Source of the DNA: Hawksworthiomyces lignivorus
Taxonomy: Eukaryota > Ascomycota > Sordariomycetes > Ophiostomatales > Ophiostomataceae
DNA length: 64,000 nucleotides
Assembly (NCBI GenBank): GCA_002917075.1
Contig: NTMA01000004.1
Span: 186,001-250,000 of the forward strand
Direction: 5' to 3'
Below are positions 1-10,767 of the stretch, one piece after another. The position numbers and the translations under genes are program-made. Under the pieces are notes generated by a model. The model did no database searches. It saw only the letters and a program-made list of their open reading frames with translations, and was not told where the DNA came from. The stretch's first letter is position 1; each line of letters opens with the position of its first letter.

Positions 1-535
1 GCTGAGCGTTGGCGGCGGCGTCGGCGTCTCGCTGGCCGCCCGCTACCCGGACCGCTTTGACAAGTTCATCATTGTGGGCTCGCGGGGCCACGCCCTGCCC
101 GACGAGGCCAAGCGGTTCGCCGAGCGCGCCGCCTACCTGCGGCAGGCGGGCACGCGCGCGCAGGCGCGGCAGAGCGTGGAGCGCTGGTTCGGCGCGGAGT
201 GGGCAAAGCAGCACCCGGAGACGGCCGCCGCCGTGGAGGACATTGTGGTGCAGACGCCCGTGGAGGGCTTCGAGGCGAGCGCGGCCGCGCTGGCCAAGCT
301 GGACCTGTGGCCGCACGCCGAGGCCATCGGGAAGCGGCAGCAGCAGGAGGGGAAGAAGACGGTCCTGTTCGTCGTGGGCGACCAGGACGGCAAGCTGGTC
401 GTGGACGAGACCCACGCGCTCGCAGAGAAAGCCGGCAGCCCCGTCATCGTGGTGCAAGACTGCGGGCACATTGTCAACGTGCAGCAGCCGGCGCGGTTCT
501 ACGAAATCGTCCGGGAGTGGCTACAGGACAGCTGA
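1..535 (+). CDS. alpha/beta hydrolase, 3' part only (5' end outside window)
   Basis: The frame is open from base 2 and stops with TGA at 533-535. The first visible residues, LSVGGGVGVSLAARYPDRF, look like the nucleophile elbow and following helix of an alpha/beta hydrolase, so Ser-2 of the fragment is probably the nucleophile. An acid candidate lies in VGDQDGKLVVDE and the catalytic His in DCGHIVNVQQPARFYEIV, near the C-terminus as usual. About 177 residues are visible, so roughly the first third of a normal 260-300 aa protein is missing. It probably hydrolyses a small ester, lactone or C-C bond; the substrate cannot be read from the sequence. It runs in the same direction as the BVMO that starts 713 bp downstream, and a BVMO product would be a logical substrate. 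No intron is visible in this part. Confidence 0.8.
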   Translation, partial: LSVGGGVGVSLAARYPDRFDKFIIVGSRGHALPDEAKRFAERAAYLRQAGTRAQARQSVERWFGAEWAKQHPETAAAVEDIVVQTPVEGFEASAAALAKLDLWPHAEAIGKRQQQEGKKTVLFVVGDQDGKLVVDETHALAEKAGSPVIVVQDCGHIVNVQQPARFYEIVREWLQDS

Positions 536-1248
536 TTCCGGTACTCCAGACAAATCATTTAGCATCCTACCTATAGTACTATAAGCATAGATCATTGCAA
601 AGGCCAGTTTCTGGTCCACCTGCTCTCCGGCATGGCGTTATTTTGCCTCCGTCTTCGCCATTTTGCTTTAGAACCAGCAATTTCTCACGTGCTCTTTCTC
701 CTTAGCTTAGACCCCATCAATTCCGATTGCAAAGCACATATGTCTTTTTTTTTTTTCTTTTCTTTTTTGCTGTCTTGTTGCCTTGCCACTTTTGCTTGCA
801 ATCGCCGCGTGCTCTGTAGGACAATGCCGTCTTCCGTGCCCCGCTCAAAGTATCCCTCCTGTAATAGCCTCTCGGCGATGCCCAATTAGGAAATTATCGT
901 GTTAGTGTTAGGCCGTGACGAAGAAACCGGTGCGATGGCGCAACCGCATCCTTGCGGCGCTACAGCAGAGCAAAAAGCAACTCAGGAAGCATTCATGCGA
1001 TACGCAGGCGTGCTGATTGAAGGGAGGCTCGGTTCTTTTTGACATCAGGTCGACAGAGACGAGGGGGATGCGGAGTGTCAATTATACTTCAGATAAACAT
1101 TTCTACGACACCGATATCTGAGTTGGAAAAGAGTAGTTCTCCTCTCTTTAATATTTTTTTCTGTTAATCTTCAAATAATCCAGAAGGAGTAGAGCTCGGC
1201 GTTTCACATTACTTCTCTGTATTCCTTGCTTTCATATACCTTTCTATC
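536..1248. other. intergenic: hydrolase 3' flank and BVMO promoter
   Basis: No gene seen. It holds T-rich tracts around 740-780 and ends in a pyrimidine-rich, AT-rich stretch (about 1135-1248) just before the BVMO start, as is common in ascomycete core promoters. The short open frames here have no family resemblance. Confidence 0.6.
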
Positions 1249-3264
1249 ATGACTGTCTCATCAAACGGCGTCAACGGTGCCAACGGCACTAATGGCACAA
1301 ACGGAACTCACAGCACACAGGGCACCCCGGGCTACACACCACCGCCGGCTCCAACACCTTCGCCGATCTCGCCTGCTGTGAGCAGCCTTATCCCCCAGAT
1401 CAAGAGCGACATTATTGGTACCAACTATGTCCACGAGCCGCGCCCTATCCGGGCCATCTTCCTCGGCAGCGGCCTGTCCGGCGTGGCCTTTTCCTACAAA
1501 GCACGCCTTGTCGAGCAGTTCTCCTACACCATCTACGAGAAGAACCCCGACGTGGGCGGCGTCTGGTACACCCACAGATACCCGGGCATCTCGTGCGACG
1601 TACCGGCGCACGGCTACTCCTACACATTCCGGCCCAACCCCAACTGGAGCCGCTTCTACGCTGAGGGCCCCGAGATCCGCCGCTGGCTGCAGACACAGGC
1701 GCATGACTACGGCCTGTACGAGCATGCCAAATTTGAGCACGAGGTTCTGGGTGCTGTCTGGGACGAAAACCGCGGCGTCTGGACCGTCGAGGTCAAGGAC
1801 CTCAAGACCGGCCGCGTGTTCAAGGACGAGGCGGAGGTATTTATCAATGGCAGCGGTTCATTGAGGTAAGCGACCTTCTTCCAGCAGTTGAGCAAGAAGC
1901 AGCGCGTTTTGAGGCCCGGGTCCGCTAACAAACATACTCCGCAGCAACTGGAAGTGGCCAGACATCAACGGCCTGCACGACTTCAAGGGTCAGCTTCTGC
2001 ACACGGCGCACTGGGACGAGAGCGCCGACCTGAAGGGCAAGCGAGTGGCCGTTATTGGCTCCGGTGCATCGGGTATCCAGGTCGTTCCGGCCATCTATCC
2101 TAGTAAGTGTCTCTGTGCTGCCAGGCGGCGATGTGGTTTTCTTGCACACGCATTTTTCTGACACATGTACTCCGCAGTCGTAAGCAAGCTGATCTCCTTC
2201 AACCGCTCACCTACGTGGATTGCCCCCGATTTCGCGTGGCAGCTAGCCAAGGAGGGCCGCGACACCGTCTACTCAAAGGAGCAGCAGCAGGAGTGGACAG
2301 AGCACCCAGAGAAGCTGCTGGAGCACAGACGCGAAATCGAGCACGCCATGAACACGCGGTTCCCCTCGTTCTACAAGAACTCTGAGGATCAGAAGCAGGG
2401 CCAAGCCTTTGTCGGCGGCTCCATGCGCAAGAAGCTGCAGAACCGCCCAGACCTGATCGAGAAGCTGGTGCCCAAGTTCGAGCTGGGCTGCAGACGGTAC
2501 GTGCCTTTCCCCACTGAATGCGACCTCCTATTTTACCCCCTCTTGCAGCAACATCTTATCTAACACGTCCCTTTTGCAGAGTCACACCCGGACGGGGCTA
2601 CCTCGAGGCGCTCACTGCGCCTAACTCAGAAGTGGTCACCGCGGGCATCCGCAGCGTCGTGGCCAACGGCATCATCGACAACGACGGCACGCTCCACGAG
2701 GTGGACGTCATCATCTGCGCCACGGGCTACGACACCACCTTTGTGCCCCGCATCCCCATCATCGGCCGCAACGGCATCAACCTGCAGGACAAGTGGCGCA
2801 GCGAGGGCGCCGCCGCGTACCTGTCCGTGGCCGTGCCCAGCTTCCCCAACTACTTCCTCGTGCTCGGCCCCAACTCGCCCATCAGCAACGGCTCGCTGGT
2901 CGGCGCCATGGAGTTCCAGCTCGACTTCATCCTCAAGTTTGTCAACAAGCTGCAGACCCAGCGGGTCAAGTCCGTCGTCGTCACCGACGAGGCCGCCCGC
3001 GAGTTCAACGACTGGAAGAACGAGCTGATGCAGGGCCTGTCCTTCTCCGGCAACTGCACCAGCTGGTACAAGAGCGGCACCACCAACGGCCCCGTCATCG
3101 GCCCGTGGCCCGGCTCGGTCAACCACTTTATGGAGATCATGAAGGAGCCGCGGTACGAGGACTTTGTCTTCGGGTACGAGGGACGCAACCGCTTCACATA
3201 CTTTGGCGACGGACGCTCACCGAAGGAGGCCAAGGGCGAGCAGCTGGGCTGGTACATGAAGTAG
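1249..3264 (+). CDS. Baeyer-Villiger flavin monooxygenase (CHMO/steroid monooxygenase-like)
   Basis: Four exons: 1249-1865, 1945-2102, 2178-2496, 2580-3264; 592 aa. The introns are GTAAGC..GCAG, GTAAGT..CGCAG and GTACGT..TGCAG. The first Rossmann motif is GSGLSG (residues 73-78, FAD) and the second GSGASG (244-249, NADPH). Between them lies the type I BVMO fingerprint FKGQLLHTAHWD (219-230, FxGxxxHxxxWD), which assigns the class. GGVWYTHRYPG and CDVPAHGYSYTF are also typical. The first about 45 residues are a low-complexity N/G/T/P segment. The enzyme inserts oxygen next to a ketone to give an ester or lactone, using NADPH, O2 and FAD. It is convergent with the FAD monooxygenase downstream. 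StcW-like secondary-metabolism and catabolic BVMOs share these motifs, so the substrate is open. Confidence 0.92.
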
Positions 3265-3586
3265 TGTATTTTACAAAGTTTTTCAAGATGATTAGCATGT
3301 TCAACGAATTTGTAGATAATTAGCAAAGTATTCGACAAGAAAAGCACGCAATGGCTATGAACTGATTTTACAAGTAAGAGCAACAATCTCTTGTGTTTTA
3401 CCAAAATGTACAAATCATGACTTAAAGTTCGCGCGTGTCTCGTCATAGTAGAGTGGACATTGTTCGGGCCACACAGAGATGTTATCCAGTCTAAAATCGA
3501 AGACAATTTTATTTCGTACTATGTGAAACAAGTCCTTGGAATCATTAAATGGAGAAAATGGCTTATGAAAGAAAAATCTATGACAA
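3265..3586. other. short convergent intergenic stretch
   Basis: AT-rich spacer between the 3' ends of the BVMO (+) and the FAD monooxygenase (-). No gene is seen; it presumably carries both 3' UTRs. Confidence 0.6.
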
Positions 3587-5011
3587 TTAGAAAGCTTCTG
3601 CGTCGTGGCCGAACAGCCACTTCCTCCGCTCATCAAAGCCCCAGTAGATGGGATTCTGCTCATTGTCTTTCACAATCGACGCATCACGCTCCTCCTGGTC
3701 CTTGCCGTCTGGCAAGTGGTACGTGTGCTGCAGCAATCTGCCCCATTTCTGCAGGGCAGAGGCCCGTGGCTGGCGCACCTTCTCGTACCGCTTGGTGGCC
3801 GTAGCCAGCGTCTCCTTGGTCGTCCCTTGAAGGACCTTCCGCAGCACGGCGGCATCCTCGCACGCCATAGCGGCGCCGGAGGCCATGTAGGGCAGCATGG
3901 GATGCGACGCATCGCCTAGAAGAACTGCTTTGCCAGAGGGGTGCGCCCAGTTGTCGACCATTTCCAAGTCGTACAGGCGCCACTTCAAGAAACCCTGTGG
4001 TTGTTGTTAGCCTAGCCCCGCGGTCGTGGAGTAGAAGGTGTTTCGAAAGAGATGATGCTTACCTTTCCAGCCAGAGCCGCCAGCTTCTGGACGCGCGGCT
4101 CCCAGCCGGCGAAGCGCTCCACCAGCTCCTTGTTGTTGGCGATGACCAGCTTCGTCTCGCCCTCGGCCATCTTCTCGTCGTTCATCGTCGACTCTGACAC
4201 GCAGAAGACCACGTTGTAGATCTCGCCGCCGCGCACGGGGTAGCCGATGACGTGGGCGTTGGGGCCGCACCACGACGATACCCACGGCTGCGAGACCAGC
4301 TCGCGCATATCCGGGTCGGCCAGCATGTCCTGGCCCGGCACGAGCACGCGGTAGGAGATGTCGCCCGTGTCGACCGGGGGGAGGGCGTGGCCCTGGAACG
4401 CCTCACGTGCCTTGCTCTGCACACCTAAAAGAAAAAGTCAGGCAAGGTAAAAAAAAACAAAGTTGGTTTGTGCTACAGTTTTACATACCATCTGCTACCA
4501 CCAGAAGGTCACCCTCGACCCGGGAGCCGTCGCTCAGCAGCGCCGCCGGTGCGTCCCAGTCGTAGCCGTCAACGCGCTTGGAGGCCCGCACGTCTACGCC
4601 CAGGGCAATGGCCTTCTCCAGGAGCACGGAGTGGTAGTCGGCGCGGTGCACCATCAGGTAGCTGCCACCAAAGTCCCACTCGGGGATGCCGTGCGGCATG
4701 TCGGCGAGGATGCGGCCGTCGTCGTAGCGCAGGAACCGGTTGCCGTTGGAGTACGTCTTCTTCATGTAGGTCAGGTCGATGCCCCAGCGGTGCAGCAGCT
4801 TGAAGCTGTTGGGCGGAATGCGCATGCCCGCGCCGACCTCGCCAAAGGTGGACGCCTGGTCCAGCACGATGACGTTGTGGCCGTCAAAGCGCAGGCCGAT
4901 ACTGGCAAGCAGGCCGCCAATGCCAGCGCCGATGACGATGACATTGAGCTTGCCGGTGCCTGCTGCTGGCTGGCCGTTGCTCTCTGAGGGGGAAGGATCT
5001 CTGGCTATCAT
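3587..5011 (-). CDS. FAD-dependent aromatic-type monooxygenase (salicylate hydroxylase-like)
   Basis: Three exons on the minus strand: 5011-4489, 4424-4063, 3994-3587; 430 aa. The joins are GTATGT..TTTAG and GTAAGC..CACAG. The class A flavoprotein signatures are in order: GAGIGG (residues 28-33, FAD ADP moiety), ADGVQSKAR (173-181, the DG motif completed across intron 1) and GDASHPMLP (322-330, the GD motif that binds flavin ribitol). Such enzymes use NAD(P)H and O2 to hydroxylate aromatic rings, sometimes with decarboxylation, or act on polyketide-derived substrates. There is no signal peptide or membrane segment, so it is probably cytosolic. The ATG at 5009-5011 was chosen because the upstream frame has no further ATG and no family resemblance. 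It is convergent with the BVMO and may work in the same pathway. Confidence 0.9.
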
Positions 5012-5925
5012 TGTGCAATTTGGGAAAAAGAATCTGTGTAAACTTTGGATGGACGAGTGAATGCCAGCCGCGGGAGTTACCAATGCAGCAAAAGTTACTC
5101 TATTATCAAAGACTTTAAGGTCCAACCAAAGAAATTTACGATTACAACTTTCATACTAACAGCCGGTAATAAAACCACAAACCTTTCTTTGATGGCTCGC
5201 TTTCTCGGCACGACCAGAACCTTTCTTTCTTCGAGTGTTCAATGGCAATGAGACGACTTTTTGTCCCAATCGTGCGGTACCTGCTTGGAAGAGAGGCTAG
5301 AGGCATCTCCGTCGTTCTAAGCTATAATGGGTATCGCCGAGCGAGCAGCTGTGAAAGAGTGTCTTGCGAGCAATGGCGGCGGGATTGCGCCATACAGTAG
5401 TGCATTTTTGTTTTCCAGTAGTTTCAGTGACAGTATCGTAGGATTATGCTTTGGATAGGAGCTCTGTCTCCGTCAGCACCAGTTCACCGGAGCTGAACTA
5501 GAACATAGAGTAGCGACATAGGATGGTTTTTTAAGACTAACTCCCAATTCTTTCATCGTAGAAGATTGCGAATATCAGTTGAAAGAGGGTGTTTGCTTCC
5601 GCTGTATGTTGCGTGCTCAGCTCTATTCGGGGAATGCGAGGTTGAGTTTACTGGCTTGGATAATAGAGTTGAGTTGCACTTATTAGCCCATCCTGAATGT
5701 TCACATCCGGAATCATTTAGGGCAAAAACCATCACACTGACCATGGTACGAGTAGGAAGTTATTATAACGTAGAACCAGTTTAGGTAGTGATGGCAGCTA
5801 ATAAGAAATTAATTAAAAGAAAAGACCAATAAAAAAGAGTGCGGAGTACTGCGAAACAATTGACATCATGGCTACGCCTGCGGCGATCCGCCTCGAAATA
5901 AAGAGGACCAAAAAAAAAATTATCT
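5012..5925. other. intergenic: promoter side of the FAD monooxygenase
   Basis: No coding sequence recognised. AT-rich DNA between the FAD monooxygenase start and the tRNA gene. It contains TGCGGAGTACTG near 5840, a variant of the recurrent TACGGAGTA-type motif. Confidence 0.5.
5910..5919 (-). terminator. oligo-T Pol III terminator of tRNA-Leu
   Basis: Ten Ts on the minus strand begin 6 nt after the discriminator base of the tRNA, the usual RNA polymerase III stop signal. Confidence 0.85.
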
Positions 5926-6007
5926 TGACAAGAGTGGGACTTGAACCCACGCGGATTGCTCCATAGGAACCTTAATCCTACGCCATAACCAACTCGGCCA
6001 TCTTGCC
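5926..6007 (-). tRNA. tRNA-Leu (anticodon AAG)
   Basis: An 82-nt class II tRNA on the minus strand with no intron. The acceptor stem GGCAAGA pairs with TCTTGTC, with one G-U, and the discriminator is A. The D arm is GCC..GGC, the anticodon stem TAGGA/TCCTA with loop TTAAGGT (anticodon AAG), the long variable arm has stem GGA/TCC, and the T arm is GTGGG-TTCAAGT-CCCAC. The long variable arm and the AAG anticodon identify leucine. An oligo-T terminator follows. It lies between two divergently transcribed accessory genes; tRNA genes are frequent landing sites for mobile elements, but no element is seen here. Confidence 0.96.
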
Positions 6008-6761
6008 TGATCTTTGATTGACCAATCGATGAAAGGGAGCGAGGATAATTTGGATCAAGAGGCTTGTGGAAAGTTTCCAGTGACCATTATGTTTCGCCTG
6101 GTCAGCGATTCTGTACAGTCGCTACATCTGTGAGAGAAAACGATGTCTTCCTTTCTCGTGGATATCAACCCCCCAAAATCGCCAATTTATGCAGTGATCA
6201 CACGAAAAAGATCCCGTAGCTGTTGACCTAGGGCATGGACGCACAAAGTGGACAGTATATCTACGGAGCACATAAAGCCTCGTAACCAAGCTCTATCAGA
6301 CGAGCCCGTTCGCTTCCCTAAGGCTCTGTATATAATTTCATTCAACTCTACAATAATCCGAACTTGCAATATCTGGGGCGCCTACGAGGAGGGTCTAATT
6401 TTGATTGCAGAATTTGAAAGTTCATCGTAGACATCAAACGGAGGCGGAGAGCGTTCAATAAAACTCGGACAAATGCCAAAAATTAATGCCATCCACTATG
6501 GTTGAATGTAATTGCGCGACTGTTGGAAGGCCTGGAAAATTGGCGACTTCTTATAAAATATATTGTATGTCTGTTGGTCAGGCTGTGGCACAGCAGTGAT
6601 GGTGTGGACATGAATTGGTGTAAATTGGCTGTCAAGGTTTCGGACGTTCTGCATTTACGAGCCATTAGGTACAAATACAACAGTAGAGACCATATAATCT
6701 CCTCTAACTTGGCTTCTTGGAGAGCAGAGGAATTTTTTTCCAGAGCCGAGCGAATATTGGA
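6008..6761. other. intergenic: promoter side of the broken MFS gene
   Basis: AT-rich with no convincing gene. Short open frames on both strands have no recognisable domain or codon bias. Confidence 0.5.
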
Positions 6762-8756
6762 ATGCAATATTATGCGCGTCACCACAATGTGGCACCCGTA
6801 GGGAGTGCCAGTGCAGAGTCGAAGCCTACGGCCGCGCTTCGAGATGATGGCTTACCAGAGCAGCAAAGCACCACAGACGTCCTGAAAGATGTCGATCCCA
6901 GGATCACGAAGATGCAATTCGGGTTCCTCAGTATAGGGTACGTTATGCCTTTAGTGTTTTTGTGCCTACGTGCCCCTGCATGGAGCTAATCCTGAAATTG
7001 AGAGCAGCCTCCTTCTCAGTCTGTTCTTGTCCATGATGGATTCATCGATCGTCTCTACGAGTCTTTTATCCATCGCGCTAGAATTCAATTCCTTCGAAAC
7101 CGTCAACTGGGTCGCTCTGTCGTACACGCTGGGCTATATGGGCTTTGCCGTGCTCCTTGCGCAGCTCGCCGACGTTTTTGGAAGAAAAAGCGTCTATTTT
7201 GCTGCCTGCATCATCTTCATCGCCTTTTCCATTGGATGTGGATGTTCCCGTACCATTAACCAGCTCATTGCGTTCAGGACTTTGCAGGGCATTGGAGGCT
7301 CAGGTATCTAATCCTTCCCAGGTTGCCTAATGACGATCTTGAATCAGTGCTGATAAAGTTGTATTAGGTGTCTACTCCCTTACGCTTGTCATTTTCCCCG
7401 AGCTTATGCCTCTTAAATTGGTGCAAATATTCAGTGGACTATGCGGGATCGTCATTGTCTTGTCCGGCGTCCTAGGCCCTGTCTTGGGCGGCGTGTTCAC
7501 ACACTACGCTACTTGGAGGTGGATCTTCTGGATCAAGTAGGCCCGTTCAAGCCTGAAGCCTATTCTTACCAGAGGCTGTACTTACATCGACACAGCATTC
7601 CCCTAGAATTCGTTGCGATATGCGCACTTGTCGTTGGGTGGCCCAAGCCAAACTAGATCTTCCAGATCGAACGGAGATCGTGGAGAGAGCTCGACTTTGC
7701 CGGCTTGTTTCTCTTGATTGCTGCGTCTGTGCTAGTCATATTTGCATTCCAGAATGCCTCGACCGATACCAATCAATGGGACAAGGGTGTTTTCCTGGGA
7801 ACTGTTGTCTGTGGTATTGCTTGCTGGATCGCCTTCTTCCTCTGGGAGTGGAGAGTCGAGAAGCTATACCCCAAAGTCGCGGCTGCCTGGCCGTCGAACC
7901 TCGTCCGCAACAGGGCGTACATAGCTGGGGTCCTGTGCACCTTGTTTCTGGCGTTTCCCTATTTCACGATTCTGTTCGCTCTGCCGCTGCGGTTCCAGCT
8001 GGTAAACAAAGCCTCGTCATCGAGGGCTGGTGTCTTGATGCTGCCCCTGCTGATATCGAGCGCCTTAGGGAGCCTCATGGGCACCTTAGTCAACATCCGC
8101 AAGAATCGGGCCTTTGAGACAATTCTTACCGGTGGATGTCTCTGCACCATCGGATGCGGCATGCTTACGACCCTGTCGAGCAGCGAATTGGTCGAGCCCA
8201 AGTGTCTCGGGTTCTCGGTGCTTCTCGGGTACGGCCAAGGCCTCATCATGGCATCGACGGTCATGATAAGCACTCTTGAGTCCACCGTCCGGCACAATGG
8301 TAAGATGCGCGACAACATCATACCCACTATGATTAACGTTGCTAACGGGGTTAACACGGTCCAGCTACTGCACAGGGCATCATTTCCCAGATTCGGATAT
8401 TTGGGGGCAGCTTTGGTATTGCCGCTTCATCGGCGATCTTCAGCCAGACGCTTTCATCGGATATCCGGACGAACATGGGTCTTCCCAATCCCAGTTTATC
8501 TCCTGCCCGCCAGGACGAACCGCAAATAGCTATTGCAAGAAATACCTATGCAAAGGCATTCGCCAAAGACATGGAAGTCAGCGCGATTCTGGCAGCCGTA
8601 GGCACTATTTGCTCCCTTGCCATTTACCGGAAGGTCCGCCACTCGGTTGAGAAGATCCGGGAAGAGAAGATCCTTGAGGAAGTCAAAAGGCGCCAAGCGC
8701 AACAAACAAAAATCACTGAGCTGGTGCATGATGAAGAAATCAACAGGGGTGCCTGA
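6762..8756 (+). pseudogene. DHA2-type MFS exporter interrupted by one in-frame TAG
   Basis: Five exons can be joined in one frame: 6762-6937, 7008-7303, 7368-7536, 7596-8299, 8365-8756. This gives 578 codons before the natural stop, of which codon 234 is TAG (7654-7656). Family features are LSMMDSSIVSTSL in TM1, LADVFGRKSVYF in the first loop, RTLQGIGGSG, the antiporter motif C GVLGPVLGG, and WRWIFWINIP. After the TAG the same frame continues with transporter sequence (FAGLFLLIAAS.. and, after the last intron, ATAQGIISQIRIFGGS). A 14-TM drug or toxin:H+ antiporter would be expected in the plasma membrane; the truncated product would keep about six segments. No plausible intron removes the stop. 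Recent nonsense mutation, sequencing error or readthrough are the alternatives. It is convergent with the esterase. Confidence 0.78.
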
Positions 8757-8939
8757 AGATCAAGACTTTTTGTCATGGAACATCACCTCTCCCTTTACTT
8801 TACGCGGCGAGTGACTATATCACGGGCGCAGAAATCTTGGGAGGTGGCACACACACGGCATGTAAATACAGCACATTATAGAATTATTTTATTGGCTTAT
8901 AGAAGCAGTCTCAAGAAATTACTTTTATGGCCATCTGCT

Positions 8940-10210
8940 TTAGTTGGCAGTCAAATCCTTCACGTTCTGCCACATTCTGTCGCGCCAAACCTTCGACGAC
9001 GGCAATTTGGGGTGGGACATGAAGGCGTGTGGCAGGCCCGGATACACAAACAGTGTAGTTTTGACTCTAAAATGAATTTGTTAGCAGTCTGGAGTTTTAC
9101 AAATGCTTCTTGCGTTTATCATCGATTATTGTAGCACATACCCGGCATTCTTCAACTTGTCTTCGAAGAGCAGGCCCTCGTCTCTCAGAGGGTCAAGTCC
9201 GGCAACATGAACGACCGTCGGGCCCAAGCCCGTAAACGAGTCCTGCGAGAGCAGAAGCGGGGAGAAGTCGGCGTGAGTCGGATCAGGCTTGTACATGTTG
9301 ACAAGCCCGCGAAGACGAGCAGCATCGAGGAAAGGAGCATTGGCATTTTGCTTCAGAGACGTGTTGCCATCCTTGATGAGATCGGCTGGGAAATGGTCCG
9401 GGTGGACAGTGGTCGGAGTTGACAACAACAAGCCCTTTGCATTGGGCGTGCTATCGGTCTATTAACCAAGAAGAGTCAGCACGCTTGTACCCCTATGCAA
9501 GGTACCTAAATGGTGAGATTCTTTCACAGCCTGACCCCGACATACCTTCAATGCCCGCAGAGCAACAGTGATTGCCAGAGTCGCACCGGCGCTTACGCCA
9601 CCAACAACAATGCGTTGGGCATCGAAGCCCTGCTCCTCTGCTGACTTGACAGCCCATTGGTAAGCGGCCCAAGAGTCATCGACGGGGGCCGGGAAGGTCC
9701 ACTCCGGCGTGTGCCGGTAGCCGACATTCAGCACGGCCACGCCTGTGTTCAGAACAGTGTGCCGGCAGGTAGCATCATCCACCTCGAGGTTGCCCAGGAA
9801 GTAGCCGCCGCTGTGAAAAAAAATGTACAGGGGGAGCTTCTCGGCCGAAGCAGCCTTGTCGGAGCCAGCAGGCCGATAGAGACGCACCGGAATGGTGACA
9901 TTCCCGTCGCCACCCGTGGTCGGAATGTCGAAGTTGCTGATAGTCAACCCCTCATCTGGTAACAATATCCTATCAGTACATAGCCCCCCCACCCCCCCTT
10001 ATCTGCTGCTGGTGCTTCGTGTTCCCGGTTATAGACTCTAAGCTTACCTGGAACGCCGAGGACGGTATTGAACAGCTCGGCCGTCTTCTTGTTGGCACCG
10101 GCTTGGATCTGCTGAGGCGTAGCATCCGGAGGCGGCAACGGCGGCGTCCAAGTCTTCGCATATTCCGTCCACTCGGGAGAAACTGCGGAAAGGTGCGTGT
10201 AGTCTGCCAT
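8940..10210 (-). CDS. HSL-type alpha/beta hydrolase (alpha/beta hydrolase_3, esterase)
   Basis: Four exons on the minus strand: 10210-10048, 9955-9546, 9458-9142, 9066-8940; 338 aa. Introns are GTAAGC..CCAG (containing a C/G homopolymer run near 9985-10000), GTATGT..ATAG and GTATGT..TTAG. The oxyanion-hole motif is HSGGY (from H102), a variant of HGGG. The nucleophile elbow is GGVSAGA (Ser176), the acid is in GLDPLRDEG (Asp280) and the His in PGLPHAF (His310): a complete triad in family order. It should be a soluble carboxylesterase or lactonase. The ATG at 10208-10210 is the first in frame. It is tandem with the SDR gene and convergent with the broken MFS gene. A BVMO-derived ester or lactone is the contextual substrate guess. 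Confidence 0.9.
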
Positions 10211-10767
10211 CCTAGCTAGCTGGTCTGGCCACACGTCCGACTAAAACAATAAGAGAGAATGGCGAGATGTGGAGTTGTATCTGGTCTCACAAACATCAGA
10301 TATTCCTTTCCGAACCTTCGCAACAAGCCGTTACGGTTTTCCAGCTGAAAATCAGAAAAACTATCTCAGACTAGAAGAAATATGCGTATCGCGTTTCGGG
10401 AAATCGCCGAGTATGGGGTATAGAGGCCAAGCAAAGTTGACCCTAGTCAATATTGCAGCTCACCCCCTCACCCTGATTTAGGGCCATCCTGAGCGTCTTA
10501 ACTAGATTTGGCTTCGCCGATTGTAGCGACATACCGGCAGAAGGCGACACACCCTTCATGAAAACTTTTCTTTTCCCCGTTTCTAATGCTCTAACCAATT
10601 TTACTGTCAAAGTCAGAGATAACATCACTTATGAACATGTATGCTAACCAACGTGTCGGTACCAGACTCGAAATAAAAAGAGTCTATTCAGATAGTCCAT
10701 TCACCAATATTACATGCATAACAATACAGTCGTTTACGATACTGGCGCGCGCTGAGTCGTCACGCTT
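10211..10767. other. intergenic: esterase promoter and SDR 3' flank
   Basis: No gene seen. AT-rich DNA between two genes on the same (minus) strand; nothing else recognised. Confidence 0.5.

Noticed and set aside
7609..7665. Alternative intron that would remove the premature TAG in the DHA2 gene
   Set aside because: Weak donor GTTGCG, and the 57-nt removal would delete a transmembrane segment, so it does not rescue a normal protein.
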